A stretch of 14,482 nucleotides of DNA from Eubacterium sp. UBA3279 (GCA_002361775.1 DETV01000011.1:1-14482); one strand, 5' to 3'; counted from the stretch's first letter, positions 6,454 to 14,212 are shown. Notes: a model not told the origin generated them from the letters alone. Numbers and translations: made by a program.

Positions 6454-7038
6454 ATGCTCGGTGAGCAGGTACGCAACATAAGAAAATCAAGAGGCATTAC
6501 ACTAAAAACCCTGGCTGAACAGACAGGACTTTCCATTGGCTATATATCCCAGATAGAGCGCAATCTGACGGACCCGTCCCTGTCAACGCTTCGCAAGATC
6601 AGCGCCGCTCTGGATGTTCCCACCTATCTTTTTATGGGAGAAGCCGAAGCTGACAACACACTGACTACCAGAAAAAATCAGGTCATCACTTTATCACAGC
6701 CCCATTCCAACATCCGTTACCATCTGTTGACACCGATGCCATCGGCAGAATTTGTTCCCCAATCTCTGATTATCGGTTTTGATCTGGAAGCGTACTCCAA
6801 GGATGGTGAACGTCCTGTGATTCACCCTAGTGAGGAGATCATCATGGTCCAGTCCGGAGAACTGGATGTTATCATCGGAACTGAGAGAATTCACCTGTTG
6901 GAAGGAGATTCGACCCTGATCCGCTCCAACCTTCCCCATATTGTGGAAAACACAACAGACAGGCAAACAACCGGTATTTCCGTATTCACGCCTGCCATCT
7001 GGTTTCCATCCCCTCGCAGGGCCGAACAGAATAGATAA
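6454..7038 (+). CDS. XRE-family transcriptional regulator with C-terminal cupin domain
   Basis: A 194-residue DNA-binding regulator. Residues 5-60 form an XRE helix-turn-helix (LAEQTGLSIGYISQIER core), and residues about 105-180 form a small cupin barrel (HPSEEIIMVQSGE, EGDSTLIRSNLPHIVEN) that normally binds a small ligand. The architecture is that of PuuR/SutR-like regulators, which often control amino-acid, polyamine or peptide genes. A strong AGGGGGG site lies 8 bases before the ATG. The gene points away from the epimerase operon; before the insertion of the 1.3-kb element the two promoters would have been about 0.2 kb apart, so control of that operon is a reasonable inference. Its stop is 3 bases from the stop of the convergent ATPase gene, with no terminator between them. 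Confidence 0.88.
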   Translation: MLGEQVRNIRKSRGITLKTLAEQTGLSIGYISQIERNLTDPSLSTLRKISAALDVPTYLFMGEAEADNTLTTRKNQVITLSQPHSNIRYHLLTPMPSAEFVPQSLIIGFDLEAYSKDGERPVIHPSEEIIMVQSGELDVIIGTERIHLLEGDSTLIRSNLPHIVENTTDRQTTGISVFTPAIWFPSPRRAEQNR

Positions 7039-7041
7039 AAC

Positions 7042-7830
7042 TCAGCCCTTTAAAAACTCTTTCGTTTCTTCACACTCCGGCTTTTCCCAGAATGCTTCTG
7101 CATCCTTTGTTTCTACCGGCCGTCCATTCTGGGAAAAAGCCACATCATCCGCAATGCGCTTTGCCTGTGCCAGGTTATGAGTGACAATCACTATGGTATA
7201 GTGTTCCTTCAGGTTCTTAAGCAGCTCTTCTATTTTGGCAGAAGCCTTTACATCCAGGGCCGAACAAGGTTCGTCTAAGAGCAGCACCTTCGGCTCCACA
7301 GTCAGCGCTCTGGCAATACACAGACGCTGCTTCTGACCGCCGGAAAGCTTTAATGCACTTTTATGCAATTCTCCGGCTACTTCTTCATAAAGACCGGTCA
7401 GCTTCAGTGTCTCTTCCACAATCTTTTCCAACTTCTTTTTATCCCGGATTCCATAATAAACCGGTGCATAGGTCAGGTTTTTATAAATAGAAAATGGAAA
7501 TGGTGCCGGTGTCTGAAACACCAGTCCCACATTTTTTCTCAGTTCTTCCATGGAGAGACTGTGGATATCCGCGTTCTCCAACTTAATTCTGCCGGACACA
7601 TTCACACCGCGCTCCTGCTCCAAAAGACCATTTAATGTCTTCAAAAATGTGGTCTTTCCGCAGCCTGAAGGTCCAAGAATCGCTGTGATCCGGTTTCTGC
7701 GGATATTCATGGACACATCATGGAGAACCGGTTTTCCATCATAGAATACATTCAAATTGCAGATCTGCATAACTGCATCTGATACATTCTCTTTCTTTAT
7801 AATAGACACTTCCTCTCGCAATCGATCCAC
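7042..7830 (-). CDS. Orphan PstB-like ABC transporter ATPase
   Basis: A 262-residue nucleotide-binding subunit that would power an importer. Walker A is GPSGCGKT (53-60), the Q-loop Gln106, the signature LSGGQ (162-166), Walker B VLLLDE (182-187), and the switch His218. The stretch FPFSIYKNL after the Q-loop and the DEPCSALD block closely resemble phosphate-transporter PstB. No permease or binding-protein gene accompanies it, so its partner must lie elsewhere. The GTG at 7830 has no visible ribosome binding site; the frame is open further upstream without ATG, and the ATG at residue 21 would give the usual PstB N-terminus. The real start is therefore uncertain. It lies beyond the terminator of the alpha-galactoside operon, so it probably has its own, unrecognised promoter. 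Confidence 0.85.
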   Translation of the reverse strand: MDRLREEVSIIKKENVSDAVMQICNLNVFYDGKPVLHDVSMNIRRNRITAILGPSGCGKTTFLKTLNGLLEQERGVNVSGRIKLENADIHSLSMEELRKNVGLVFQTPAPFPFSIYKNLTYAPVYYGIRDKKKLEKIVEETLKLTGLYEEVAGELHKSALKLSGGQKQRLCIARALTVEPKVLLLDEPCSALDVKASAKIEELLKNLKEHYTIVIVTHNLAQAKRIADDVAFSQNGRPVETKDAEAFWEKPECEETKEFLKG

Positions 7831-7870
7831 ACGATTTTCAAGATCACTGTTTCTATCTGATAGCTACTAC

Positions 7871-7917
7871 GTAAAAGAAACGCAAGACCCTTATCCGTTC
7901 TGGATATGAGCCTTGCG
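7871..7917 (-). terminator. Rho-independent terminator of the alpha-galactoside operon
   Basis: On the minus strand, CGCAAG pairs with CTTGCG. The stem continues inward with G.U pairs and one mismatch to ATCC/GGAT around AGAAC, about 16 pairs in all. TTTCTTTTAC follows. It lies 21 bases after the stop of the YczE-like gene. Confidence 0.85.
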
Positions 7918-7937
7918 AGAATTGTAATCCGTAGATT

Positions 7938-8567
7938 TTACAGGTAAAATCTCTCCAGTTTTGTTTTAAAAAATTGAATTAATGGACCGTTGAAGCAGGC
8001 ATTTATAATTGTACCAATCCCTACTACCGACCAGATACCCGCCCCAGATGCAGTGGCAAATATGATTCCGATAATCACAACAACAACATCCGAAAGAATC
8101 CTTGCTTTATGGAATGGGATTTTTTGATGTGTCAGTTTCTCGATTATAATTGCGACGCTGTCATATGGAGCGATTCCCATATCTGCGACCATATATAGTG
8201 CCACTCCCATAGATGCCATCAGCTGAGCAAGCAGCAGTGCAAGGATACGCAGTGGCAGATTCATCTGAATCTGCACCACATCATTCGCTACATAACAAAT
8301 AAAATCTGCAATATATCCGACAAATACCATATTGATAATGGTCCCCAAACCAATACAGGATCTTGCCTGAAAGAATACAACTACAAGAATGATTGCATTG
8401 ACAAGCAGTTGCCACGTTCCAAAGCTCCATCCGATAAATCCGCTGATTCCAAGATTCATTGCACTGAATGGATCCACGCCAAATTGTGAAAGTCGTAAGA
8501 AAGATACACATAATCCAATAAACAATATTCCCAGTACCATTCCGCTGGTTCTTTTTGTCTTCGTCAT
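7938..8567 (-). CDS. YczE/YyaS-like integral membrane protein
   Basis: A 209-residue protein with about five hydrophobic segments. It has a clear internal duplication: FGVDPFSAM (29-37) is echoed by MGIAPYDSV (130-138), and IGLGTIINMVFVG (72-84) by VGIGTIINACFNG (182-194). This is the pattern of the YczE/YitT-type membrane family, whose substrate is not known. AGGAGG lies within the last codons of the alpha-galactosidase gene, and the ATG is only 3 bases past its stop, so translation is probably coupled. Being locked into a sugar operon suggests a role in transport or export linked to alpha-galactoside use, but no sugar-specific motif is visible. It is the last gene before the terminator. Confidence 0.8.
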   Translation of the reverse strand: MTKTKRTSGMVLGILFIGLCVSFLRLSQFGVDPFSAMNLGISGFIGWSFGTWQLLVNAIILVVVFFQARSCIGLGTIINMVFVGYIADFICYVANDVVQIQMNLPLRILALLLAQLMASMGVALYMVADMGIAPYDSVAIIIEKLTHQKIPFHKARILSDVVVVIIGIIFATASGAGIWSVVGIGTIINACFNGPLIQFFKTKLERFYL

Positions 8568-8570
8568 GCT

Positions 8571-10814
8571 CTATCTTCCCTCCTGAACTTTTTTGCCTTT
8601 CAGCATATATATTCTAGATTCAAAATCGGTACAAGGAGTCACATTCCCAGGCACTTCACCAGCTGTCACATCAGAGGTGATCAACCCATAATTCATCAAT
8701 TCATCTCCGTAATTTTCTGTATGATTCCATACATTTTCATAAACCATATCTGGGTTTAATCCCTGTAATCTGACACGGCTATAAGGCTGATTTACTCCAT
8801 TTAAAACACGATAGTAACCTACGATTGCAAGCGTGCGGTCTTCATTTGTCACCATCCATACTGTCTCATTTCCTTCGAATGGACTTTTCAGACGATAAAA
8901 TGTTCCAAACTGGAACACTTCTCTATATTCTTTCATAAATGCGATCTGTTCTTTTACTTCTTTGATCTCTTCTTCTGTCAATTTGTTAAGATCCAGTTCG
9001 TATCCAAAAGTTCCAAAGTATGCTACGTTCGCTCTTGTATGTAGTGGAGTATTGCGGAATACCTGGTGATTCGGAACAACAGACACATGGCTTCCCATAC
9101 TGCTAAGCGGGTAACACATAGAAGTTCCATACTGAATCTTCAGACGCTCGACCGCATCCGAATCATCGCTTGTCCATCCCTGCGGTGCATAGTACAGCAT
9201 TCCCGGGTCAAATCTTCCACCACCACTGGAACAGGATTCGAATAATACTTCCGGAAACTCATTTGTCAAGCGCTCATACAGATCATACACACCTAAAATA
9301 TAACGATGGAACACTTCTCCTTGTCTGTCTGCAGGAAGCTTGCTGCTGTAGCATTCGGTAATGCTTCGGTTCATATCCCATTTAATATATGAGATTTTTG
9401 ACTCCGACAATAACTTTGCCATCATTCCGTAAATATGGTCTACTACTTCTTTTCTTGAGAAATCAAGTACATATTGATATCTGCCGTGTGATGTATTTCT
9501 TCCCGGCGTCTGTAAGATCCAGTCTGGATGTGCACGATAAAGATCAGAGTCTTTATTTACCATCTCTGGTTCAAACCAAAGACCGAATTTTAATCCAAGT
9601 GCTTCAATTCTTTCTGACAGGCCTTTGATGCCATTTGGCAGAAGCTCTTCATTTGCCACCCAGTCACCAAGACCGGCTCTGTCATTTCTTCTTGCGCCAA
9701 ACCATCCGTCATCTAAGACAAACAGTTCTACTCCACATTCTTTTGCTTTCCCGGCAATCTCTACAAGACGATCTTCTGTAAAGTCAAAATACGTTGCTTC
9801 CCAGTTGTTATTTAAGATTGGTCTTGCTTTATCGCGCCAGTACCCTCTTGCAAGTCTCTTTGCATACAACTTCTGAAATGTCTGGCTCATGCCATTTAAT
9901 CCATTTTCACTGTAAACCAGAACGGCTTCCGGTGTCTGAAAACTTTCTCCCGGTTCTAATTTCCAATCGAATCCTTCCGGATTGATCCCGGCTGTAATTC
10001 GTGTCACATCGTGTGTATCTACTTCTGCCTGCATACGGAAATTTCCACTGTATACAAGACTTACTCCGATTGCTTCTCCTGCATTTTCATCTGTGTTGTG
10101 ACGTTTTAAAGCAAGGAACGGATTGTGTTCGTGAGAAGAATTACCACGCATACTGTCAATAGCTGTTATGCCCTGCTCCAATGTTCGATTTTTTATATAG
10201 CGCTCTCTGGACCATGCACCGGACAACTGCATCCATTCATAATCCTTATCCGGAAGATCCAGGCTTAAACTCATCATATTTAACACATGTAGATTTTTCT
10301 CACCTGCATTTTCAATATACGCACTTCTTGCAATTGCACTGTATTCATCAAAAATGGTATATAATAGTGCCAGTTTCGCACCGGTCAGAGCGTCTTTCAG
10401 GAAGATGCGCAATGTCTGCGCTTCCCCCTCAGACTCTGTATAAGTTGCCGGCAATCCGGAGAGTTTTGATTTTCCATCAATAATCTCATAACTGTCATAT
10501 TGGAACTCACTGATCCTGCTGCCGTTTTCCTGCAACAATTCAATTGCCGGATGTCTGTAATCTGTCGTACCGTAAACCGGATATTCCTGTCGGATATGTT
10601 CCAATGAAAAAGTACGATCCCACTCATATATATACGATGTCATTGGGCGTTCACATTTCTCAACCAGATAAGAAAAATCTGCTTTATCATGAAGTCGTTT
10701 TCCAAAATATAATTGTCCCAGATGTCCATTTTCTAATACACATAAGATATAACTAATTTTTCCATTGTATAAATGAAAAGTTTTTGTTTCTTCGTGAAAA
10801 ATAATCTGTCTCAT
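8571..10814 (-). CDS. aga: Alpha-galactosidase, glycoside hydrolase family 36
   Basis: A 747-residue enzyme that releases terminal alpha-1,6-galactose from melibiose, raffinose and related sugars with retention of configuration. The N-terminal beta-sandwich covers about 1-330 and the catalytic barrel about 330-650. The nucleophile is Asp480 in YIKWDMNR and the acid/base Asp550 in WTSDDSD. Galactose-contacting motifs VLDDGWFG (366-373) and ESCSSGGGRFD (526-536) are intact, and the length fits bacterial GH36 tetrameric enzymes. No signal peptide is present, so it works in the cytoplasm on imported sugar. AGGGGG precedes the ATG, and the gene follows the symporter gene by 34 bases. The stop overlaps the ribosome binding zone of the next gene. 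Confidence 0.96.
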   Translation of the reverse strand: MRQIIFHEETKTFHLYNGKISYILCVLENGHLGQLYFGKRLHDKADFSYLVEKCERPMTSYIYEWDRTFSLEHIRQEYPVYGTTDYRHPAIELLQENGSRISEFQYDSYEIIDGKSKLSGLPATYTESEGEAQTLRIFLKDALTGAKLALLYTIFDEYSAIARSAYIENAGEKNLHVLNMMSLSLDLPDKDYEWMQLSGAWSRERYIKNRTLEQGITAIDSMRGNSSHEHNPFLALKRHNTDENAGEAIGVSLVYSGNFRMQAEVDTHDVTRITAGINPEGFDWKLEPGESFQTPEAVLVYSENGLNGMSQTFQKLYAKRLARGYWRDKARPILNNNWEATYFDFTEDRLVEIAGKAKECGVELFVLDDGWFGARRNDRAGLGDWVANEELLPNGIKGLSERIEALGLKFGLWFEPEMVNKDSDLYRAHPDWILQTPGRNTSHGRYQYVLDFSRKEVVDHIYGMMAKLLSESKISYIKWDMNRSITECYSSKLPADRQGEVFHRYILGVYDLYERLTNEFPEVLFESCSSGGGRFDPGMLYYAPQGWTSDDSDAVERLKIQYGTSMCYPLSSMGSHVSVVPNHQVFRNTPLHTRANVAYFGTFGYELDLNKLTEEEIKEVKEQIAFMKEYREVFQFGTFYRLKSPFEGNETVWMVTNEDRTLAIVGYYRVLNGVNQPYSRVRLQGLNPDMVYENVWNHTENYGDELMNYGLITSDVTAGEVPGNVTPCTDFESRIYMLKGKKVQEGR

Positions 10815-10826
10815 ATACTACCCCCT

Positions 10827-10842
10827 TTTACAATTGAATTGT
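10827..10842. repeat. Short palindrome in the symporter-galactosidase gap
   Basis: ACAATTGAATTGT (10830-10842) is a perfect odd palindrome. The 11-mer TTTACAATTGA at 10827-10837 recurs at 13412-13422 in the AraC promoter, in the same orientation. It may be a shared regulatory word or chance in AT-rich DNA. Confidence 0.35.
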
Positions 10843-10848
10843 TGTCTC

Positions 10849-12267
10849 TTAAGCTGTCTGTTTTTTCACATGCATTTCATTTACTTTTCTTGTAATTTCT
10901 TCCATCTTTTCACCTTTTAAAGTGTAGTATTTTTTGTAAATACCTAAGCTTGCAAATGCAAGAATGATTGGAATTACAAGCATTAACACGCGAATACCCA
11001 TAACGGTCGCTGCACTCTGCGCTGCTGCTTTTGCATTGTATCCTACAATCTGAAGACCAATTCCTGTTAATCCACCTGCTGCTGCCATAGCTGCCTTCAT
11101 AAGGAATGTCTGTGCTGAGCATGTTACGCTTTCATTTCGTACACCAAATTTCACTTCTCCATAGTCGATAACATCTGCCATGCAGCATGTTGTTACTCCA
11201 AGTGAAAGACCTGATCCGAAGAAAAGCAGTGCACAGCATACAACAACTAACGCTTTACTCTGTGGTGCTACATATCCTGCTACACCGAGCAGTGCAAATC
11301 CAACAATTGGAAGTCCACATGCAAATGCGTATACTCTTTCACGGCTGATTTTTGCTGCGATTTTCGGGAAACATAAAAGTCCTACCATCTCGGCAATGAT
11401 CGCAAATCCAAAGATAGAATACAGATATTCATCGTGGCATACACATTTGAAATAGTATACAGCAAAGCTTTTTGCGATCTGTGTACAAAGGTTAAATGTC
11501 AAAAGCAATCCGATGAATGCAAGCAGCTGATCATTTTTTACAATTACATGAAACGCCTGTTTCAGACTTGTCTTTTCTGCTGATACACCTACTGTTGATT
11601 CCTCTTTTACATTGAATACAGTAATACCGATTGTAACAATGAAAATAACTGCGATAATAATTGCGAAAATTGTATATCCATTTTCTGCATAGAGATTACT
11701 CTCGCCTGCAGCTTTGTTCAGATAATTGATAATGTAAAGTCCAAATGTTGCTACTGAAAATCCTGCAAGACTTGCAAAAAATCTTGGAATTATAGATACT
11801 TTCTCACGTTCGTGCGGGTCATTTGTCAAGTTCGGAAGCCATGACCAATAAGGGACATCCATGATCGTATAAGTCATTCCATATAAGATGTACATAACAG
11901 ATACATATACGTACAATGCTGTTCCTGACAGGTTAAAGCTGTGGAATAACAAAACAAATACAACTGAGTTTACTAATGTTCCGATTACAATCCAGATTCT
12001 GAATTTACCAAAACGTGTATGTGTATTGTCAACGATCATTCCCATCATCGGGTCATTGATCGCATCCCATATTCTTGCTACAAAAAACAGTACGCCGACA
12101 AATGCCGGTGCCAGATACAAAGTATCTGTAAAATAAAGCATTAAAAATGCTCCTACTAAATTACAAATCGCATCTTTACCGATCGCCCCAATTCCAAAGC
12201 ACAATTTTTCTCTTGTAGACGCATATTTATATTGCGGATTTTTCTGAGTTTCTTTTTGATTTCCCAT
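10849..12267 (-). CDS. MelB-type sugar:cation symporter (GPH family)
   Basis: A 472-residue, twelve-helix transporter predicted to import melibiose or raffinose-type alpha-galactosides with Na+ or H+. Four acidic residues line up, with a constant offset of 13, with the key residues of enteric MelB: Asp32 (Asp19) and Asp137 (Asp124) for sugar binding, and Asp68 and Asp72 in RIWDAINDP (Asp55, Asp59) for the cation. The family loop motif DNTHTRFGKFR follows at 80-90. These enterobacterial numbers are from memory. A charged cytoplasmic tail ends the protein. AGGAGG lies 6 bases before the ATG. It is the first gene of the symporter-galactosidase-YczE operon, behind the AraC regulator and its terminator. 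Exact sugar range cannot be read from the sequence. Confidence 0.92.
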   Translation of the reverse strand: MGNQKETQKNPQYKYASTREKLCFGIGAIGKDAICNLVGAFLMLYFTDTLYLAPAFVGVLFFVARIWDAINDPMMGMIVDNTHTRFGKFRIWIVIGTLVNSVVFVLLFHSFNLSGTALYVYVSVMYILYGMTYTIMDVPYWSWLPNLTNDPHEREKVSIIPRFFASLAGFSVATFGLYIINYLNKAAGESNLYAENGYTIFAIIIAVIFIVTIGITVFNVKEESTVGVSAEKTSLKQAFHVIVKNDQLLAFIGLLLTFNLCTQIAKSFAVYYFKCVCHDEYLYSIFGFAIIAEMVGLLCFPKIAAKISRERVYAFACGLPIVGFALLGVAGYVAPQSKALVVVCCALLFFGSGLSLGVTTCCMADVIDYGEVKFGVRNESVTCSAQTFLMKAAMAAAGGLTGIGLQIVGYNAKAAAQSAATVMGIRVLMLVIPIILAFASLGIYKKYYTLKGEKMEEITRKVNEMHVKKQTA

Positions 12268-12279
12268 GAGTCTCCTCCT

Positions 12280-12361
12280 CTAATACTCCTTTGATTATTT
12301 GTTATCTGAGCGAAGAAACTTGTGCACTTGTTCCTTATGTTCGTTGATACAAGTATAGCGT
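12280..12361 (-). promoter_or_regulatory. Likely activator-dependent promoter region of the alpha-galactoside operon
   Basis: On the minus strand, a TATACT -10 candidate (plus 12352-12357) directly follows the T-tract of the AraC terminator. No good -35 box lies 16-18 bases upstream, as expected for an AraC-activated promoter. Downstream, ACAAGT is repeated with a 2-base gap (plus 12318-12323 and 12326-12331), and GAACA is repeated nearby. If the true start is nearer the gene, these direct repeats could be AraC sites. The exact promoter is not settled. Confidence 0.4.
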
Positions 12362-12428
12362 AAAAAAAAAGACATCCGTTATACCTTTTTGTTAAGAGTT
12401 ATATCCTAAATGTTAGGTATCGGATGCC
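12362..12428 (-). terminator. Rho-independent terminator of the AraC-family gene
   Basis: On the minus strand, GGCATCCGATACC pairs with GGTAT..CGGATGTC (2-base bulge), followed by TTTTTTTTT. It begins 16 bases after the regulator stop and separates it from the symporter operon. The same hairpin also has a T5 on the plus side. Inside the loop, CCTAA can pair with TTAGG, which competes with the upper part of the main stem. Confidence 0.85.
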
Positions 12429-12444
12429 TTTTTCAACATTTCGT

Positions 12445-13362
12445 CTATTCTTTTTCGATGTCTCCCACATAAATTGTTTTATGCTTCTTATATTCTTTCA
12501 GTTCATTTTGTACACGGATCAATCGTTCTCGGACATCCTTTCTGTTGTCGTTACGATATTGGGTCGGCGTTATTCCCATTTTCTGCTTAAATACTTTACC
12601 GAAAGCAAGGGAATTACGATAGCCACAGGAAACTGCAATCTCCTCCACAGACAGATCTGTAAGTGTGAGCTGCTCCTTTCCTCTGGAAATTCGAAATTCC
12701 GTCAAAAAATCTTTTGGCGAGATTCCAAGACTGTTCTTAAATATTGTATATAAATAACTTCGATTAAGTGCAAGATGATTTGCTATATCTTCTACTGTGA
12801 TTTTCTGTGAATAGTAATTCTTTATATAGGCAATTGCTTCCTGTACATGTATACTTTCTTTCGTATCATCCGCATATTGCTGAATTTCAATCCCGCGAGC
12901 CAGCACAGAGAAAAACTGATACAATTTTCCTTGAAGATAGTATATATTTTCCGCAGTTGAGTACGTATGCCGAAGCATTTCAAATACAATTTCTTTCAGC
13001 TCTTTTCCATATTCACATTCGCACGTAAGCTGACGACTGTTCAGTCCAAGATCTCTGACAAATCTCTGTGCTTCCGTACCACCAAATCCTACCCAAAGGT
13101 AAGACCATGGATCCTTTTTATCTGCCTGATAAAAGGTCAGACTCTCCGGTTCGATCAGAAAGGCCTGCCCTTCTTTCAGCTGATACTTCGTTTCGCCGAC
13201 CTGATAGATTCCTTTGCCCTTCATTACATAATGCAAAATATAATTGGGTCTTGCGGCCGGTCCGTAGCTATGTAATGGTTCACATTCTGCAAATCCACAG
13301 AAACATAAATAAAAATCTTTAAACTTTGGTTTTAACAGTTGTAATACGTAAGAATCTTCCAT
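12445..13362 (-). CDS. AraC-family transcriptional regulator of alpha-galactoside use
   Basis: A 305-residue regulator. Residues up to about 95 form a cupin-like sugar-sensing domain (NYILHYVMKGKG, YQLKEGQAFLIEP). The two AraC helix-turn-helix motifs follow near 190-215 (VEDIANHLALNRSYLYTIFK) and 240-270 (EEIAVSCGYRNSLAFGKVFK), with the family's GITPTQYR at the end. A charged tail of about 30 residues extends past the usual end. An upstream ATG at 13371 directly abuts AGGAGG and cannot be used well; the ATG at 13360-13362 is 9 bases from it and is my start. The position just upstream of the symporter-galactosidase operon, as with MsmR/RafR regulators, implies activation of that operon by melibiose or raffinose; this is inference. 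Confidence 0.9.
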   Translation of the reverse strand: MEDSYVLQLLKPKFKDFYLCFCGFAECEPLHSYGPAARPNYILHYVMKGKGIYQVGETKYQLKEGQAFLIEPESLTFYQADKKDPWSYLWVGFGGTEAQRFVRDLGLNSRQLTCECEYGKELKEIVFEMLRHTYSTAENIYYLQGKLYQFFSVLARGIEIQQYADDTKESIHVQEAIAYIKNYYSQKITVEDIANHLALNRSYLYTIFKNSLGISPKDFLTEFRISRGKEQLTLTDLSVEEIAVSCGYRNSLAFGKVFKQKMGITPTQYRNDNRKDVRERLIRVQNELKEYKKHKTIYVGDIEKE

Positions 13363-13384
13363 AATATGCATCCTCCTGTTCTCA

Positions 13385-13418
13385 CTATAATTATAGCATT
13401 ACTGGTTCATGTTTACAA
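13385..13418 (-). promoter_or_regulatory. Promoter of the AraC-family gene
   Basis: On the minus strand, TTGTAA (plus 13413-13418) and TATAAT (plus 13390-13395) are separated by exactly 17 bases. The -10 box sits inside the perfect palindrome CTATAATTATAG (13385-13396). The ribosome binding site follows within 15 bases, so the leader is very short. Confidence 0.7.
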
Positions 13419-13437
13419 TTGAGCCCTTGTTTAATTA

Positions 13438-13560
13438 TCAACTTCCCTTCTGCATTTGTTCCATCCGTCTCTTTTCTTCCAGAGCTTTCTCGTTTTGAAT
13501 ATTTATCTCTTCATATACTCTGTACTGGCAGATGCAAAATCGGACATCCTTTTCCGAAAT
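13438..13560 (-). pseudogene. Possible 3' remnant of an unidentified gene
   Basis: On the minus strand a frame of 40 codons ends at TGA 13438-13440 and has two stops directly upstream (TGA, TAA). It reads like real coding sequence: FCICQYRVYEEIN followed by a charged helix NEKALEEKRRMEQMQ. There is no start codon or ribosome binding site before it. Adjacent frames upstream (13561-13660) contain short coding-like runs such as KLHDTVTTLMEN, so a decayed, frameshifted gene is plausible. I do not recognise the family. Confidence 0.35.
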
Positions 13561-13671
13561 TTATCAAATTTTCTTGTTTTTTAATTCTCCATCAGTGTGG
13601 TTACTGTGTCATGGAGTTTAACTCATCGAAAATAAAGAACCTTTCTTTGGTATCTTTTTTCTAAATGCAGG

Positions 13672-13735
13672 CAACAAAAAAACAGTCTGCCTTGACGAAA
13701 ATCACTTCAATCAAAACAAACTGTTCTTCATATTT
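13672..13735 (-). terminator. Strong rho-independent terminator behind a decayed gene
   Basis: On the minus strand, AACAGTTTGTTTTGA pairs with TCAAGGCAGACTGTT (15 pairs with some G.U), followed by TTTTTTTG. It lies 10 bases beyond the last frame of the broken gene at 13745-14127 and is probably its former terminator. Confidence 0.75.
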
Positions 13736-13744
13736 ACTCTAATT

Positions 13745-14127
13745 TTATTTTATGAGAATAACTGATTTCACAAAATTTGCAGGTGAATCTGGAATATAAT
13801 TTTCCGCAATTTTTCAAGCTACTCAAACTCGCAAAGTTCTACTTGTTCTATAGTATTTATTCTATGCTCCCGTTTTAAAACAGTTCGTTTTCGAACTGTT
13901 TGGTGCAGATTTTCTATGATTTCATCCAATTGTATTGTCATTTTATTGTCAGCAACTTGTACAACTGAAACCTAGAATTTCCACATTTACTTTAATCTTT
14001 TTAAAGTAAATGCTTTATGTAGCATTACTATTCAAATCATTTCTGGTATCTTCTATCAATTCTTCTAAATTTTTTTCATCTCATCATATTTGCTTTTAAC
14101 AAAGATTTCAACTCTCGAAAACTGCAT
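13745..14127 (-). pseudogene. Frameshifted and stopped small gene, family unknown
   Basis: Coding-like peptide runs in changing frames can be joined into one protein of roughly 125-130 residues. They are MQFSRVEIFVKSKYDEMKK from ATG 14125-14127; a shift at a run of seven A's into NLEELIEDTRNDLNSNAT; an in-frame TAA; then KKIKVNVEILGF; a shift into VQVADNKMTIQLDEIIENL and TVRKRTVLKREHRINTIEQ; a TAG; LEKLRK; and a last shift into YIPDSPANFVKSVILIK ending at TAA 13745-13747. At least three frame changes and two stops indicate decay. A strong terminator follows at once. No convincing ribosome binding site precedes the ATG. I do not recognise a family; the reconstruction is my inference. Confidence 0.45.
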
Positions 14128-14151
14128 AGCGATTTTCTATTAACGTTATAG

Positions 14152-14175
14152 AATAAAGCCCACTAATATGTGGGC
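14152..14175 (-). terminator. Terminator of the zinc-ribbon gene
   Basis: On the minus strand, GCCCAC pairs with GTGGGC around ATATTA, followed by TTTATT. It lies about 37 bases after the stop of the small zinc-ribbon gene. Confidence 0.65.
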
Positions 14176-14212
14176 CTTACAATGATGTCATGAATAAATT
14201 ATAGCAAATATT

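Noticed and set aside
12335..12356. Catabolite-repression (cre) site near the symporter promoter
   Set aside because: TGTATCAACGAACA misses several core positions of the cre consensus.
13362..13371. ATG at 13371 as the AraC start
   Set aside because: It directly abuts AGGAGG, leaving no spacing; the ATG nine bases later fits.
13419..13664. 81-codon plus-strand frame in the AT-rich region
   Set aside because: The opposite strand carries more protein-like sequence; this frame has no ribosome binding site and a low-complexity Phe/Ser/Leu composition.
13372..14212. CRISPR array, tRNA or riboswitch in the long non-coding stretch
   Set aside because: No regularly spaced repeats, no cloverleaf-like sequence and no recognisable aptamer; only gene remnants and terminators were seen.
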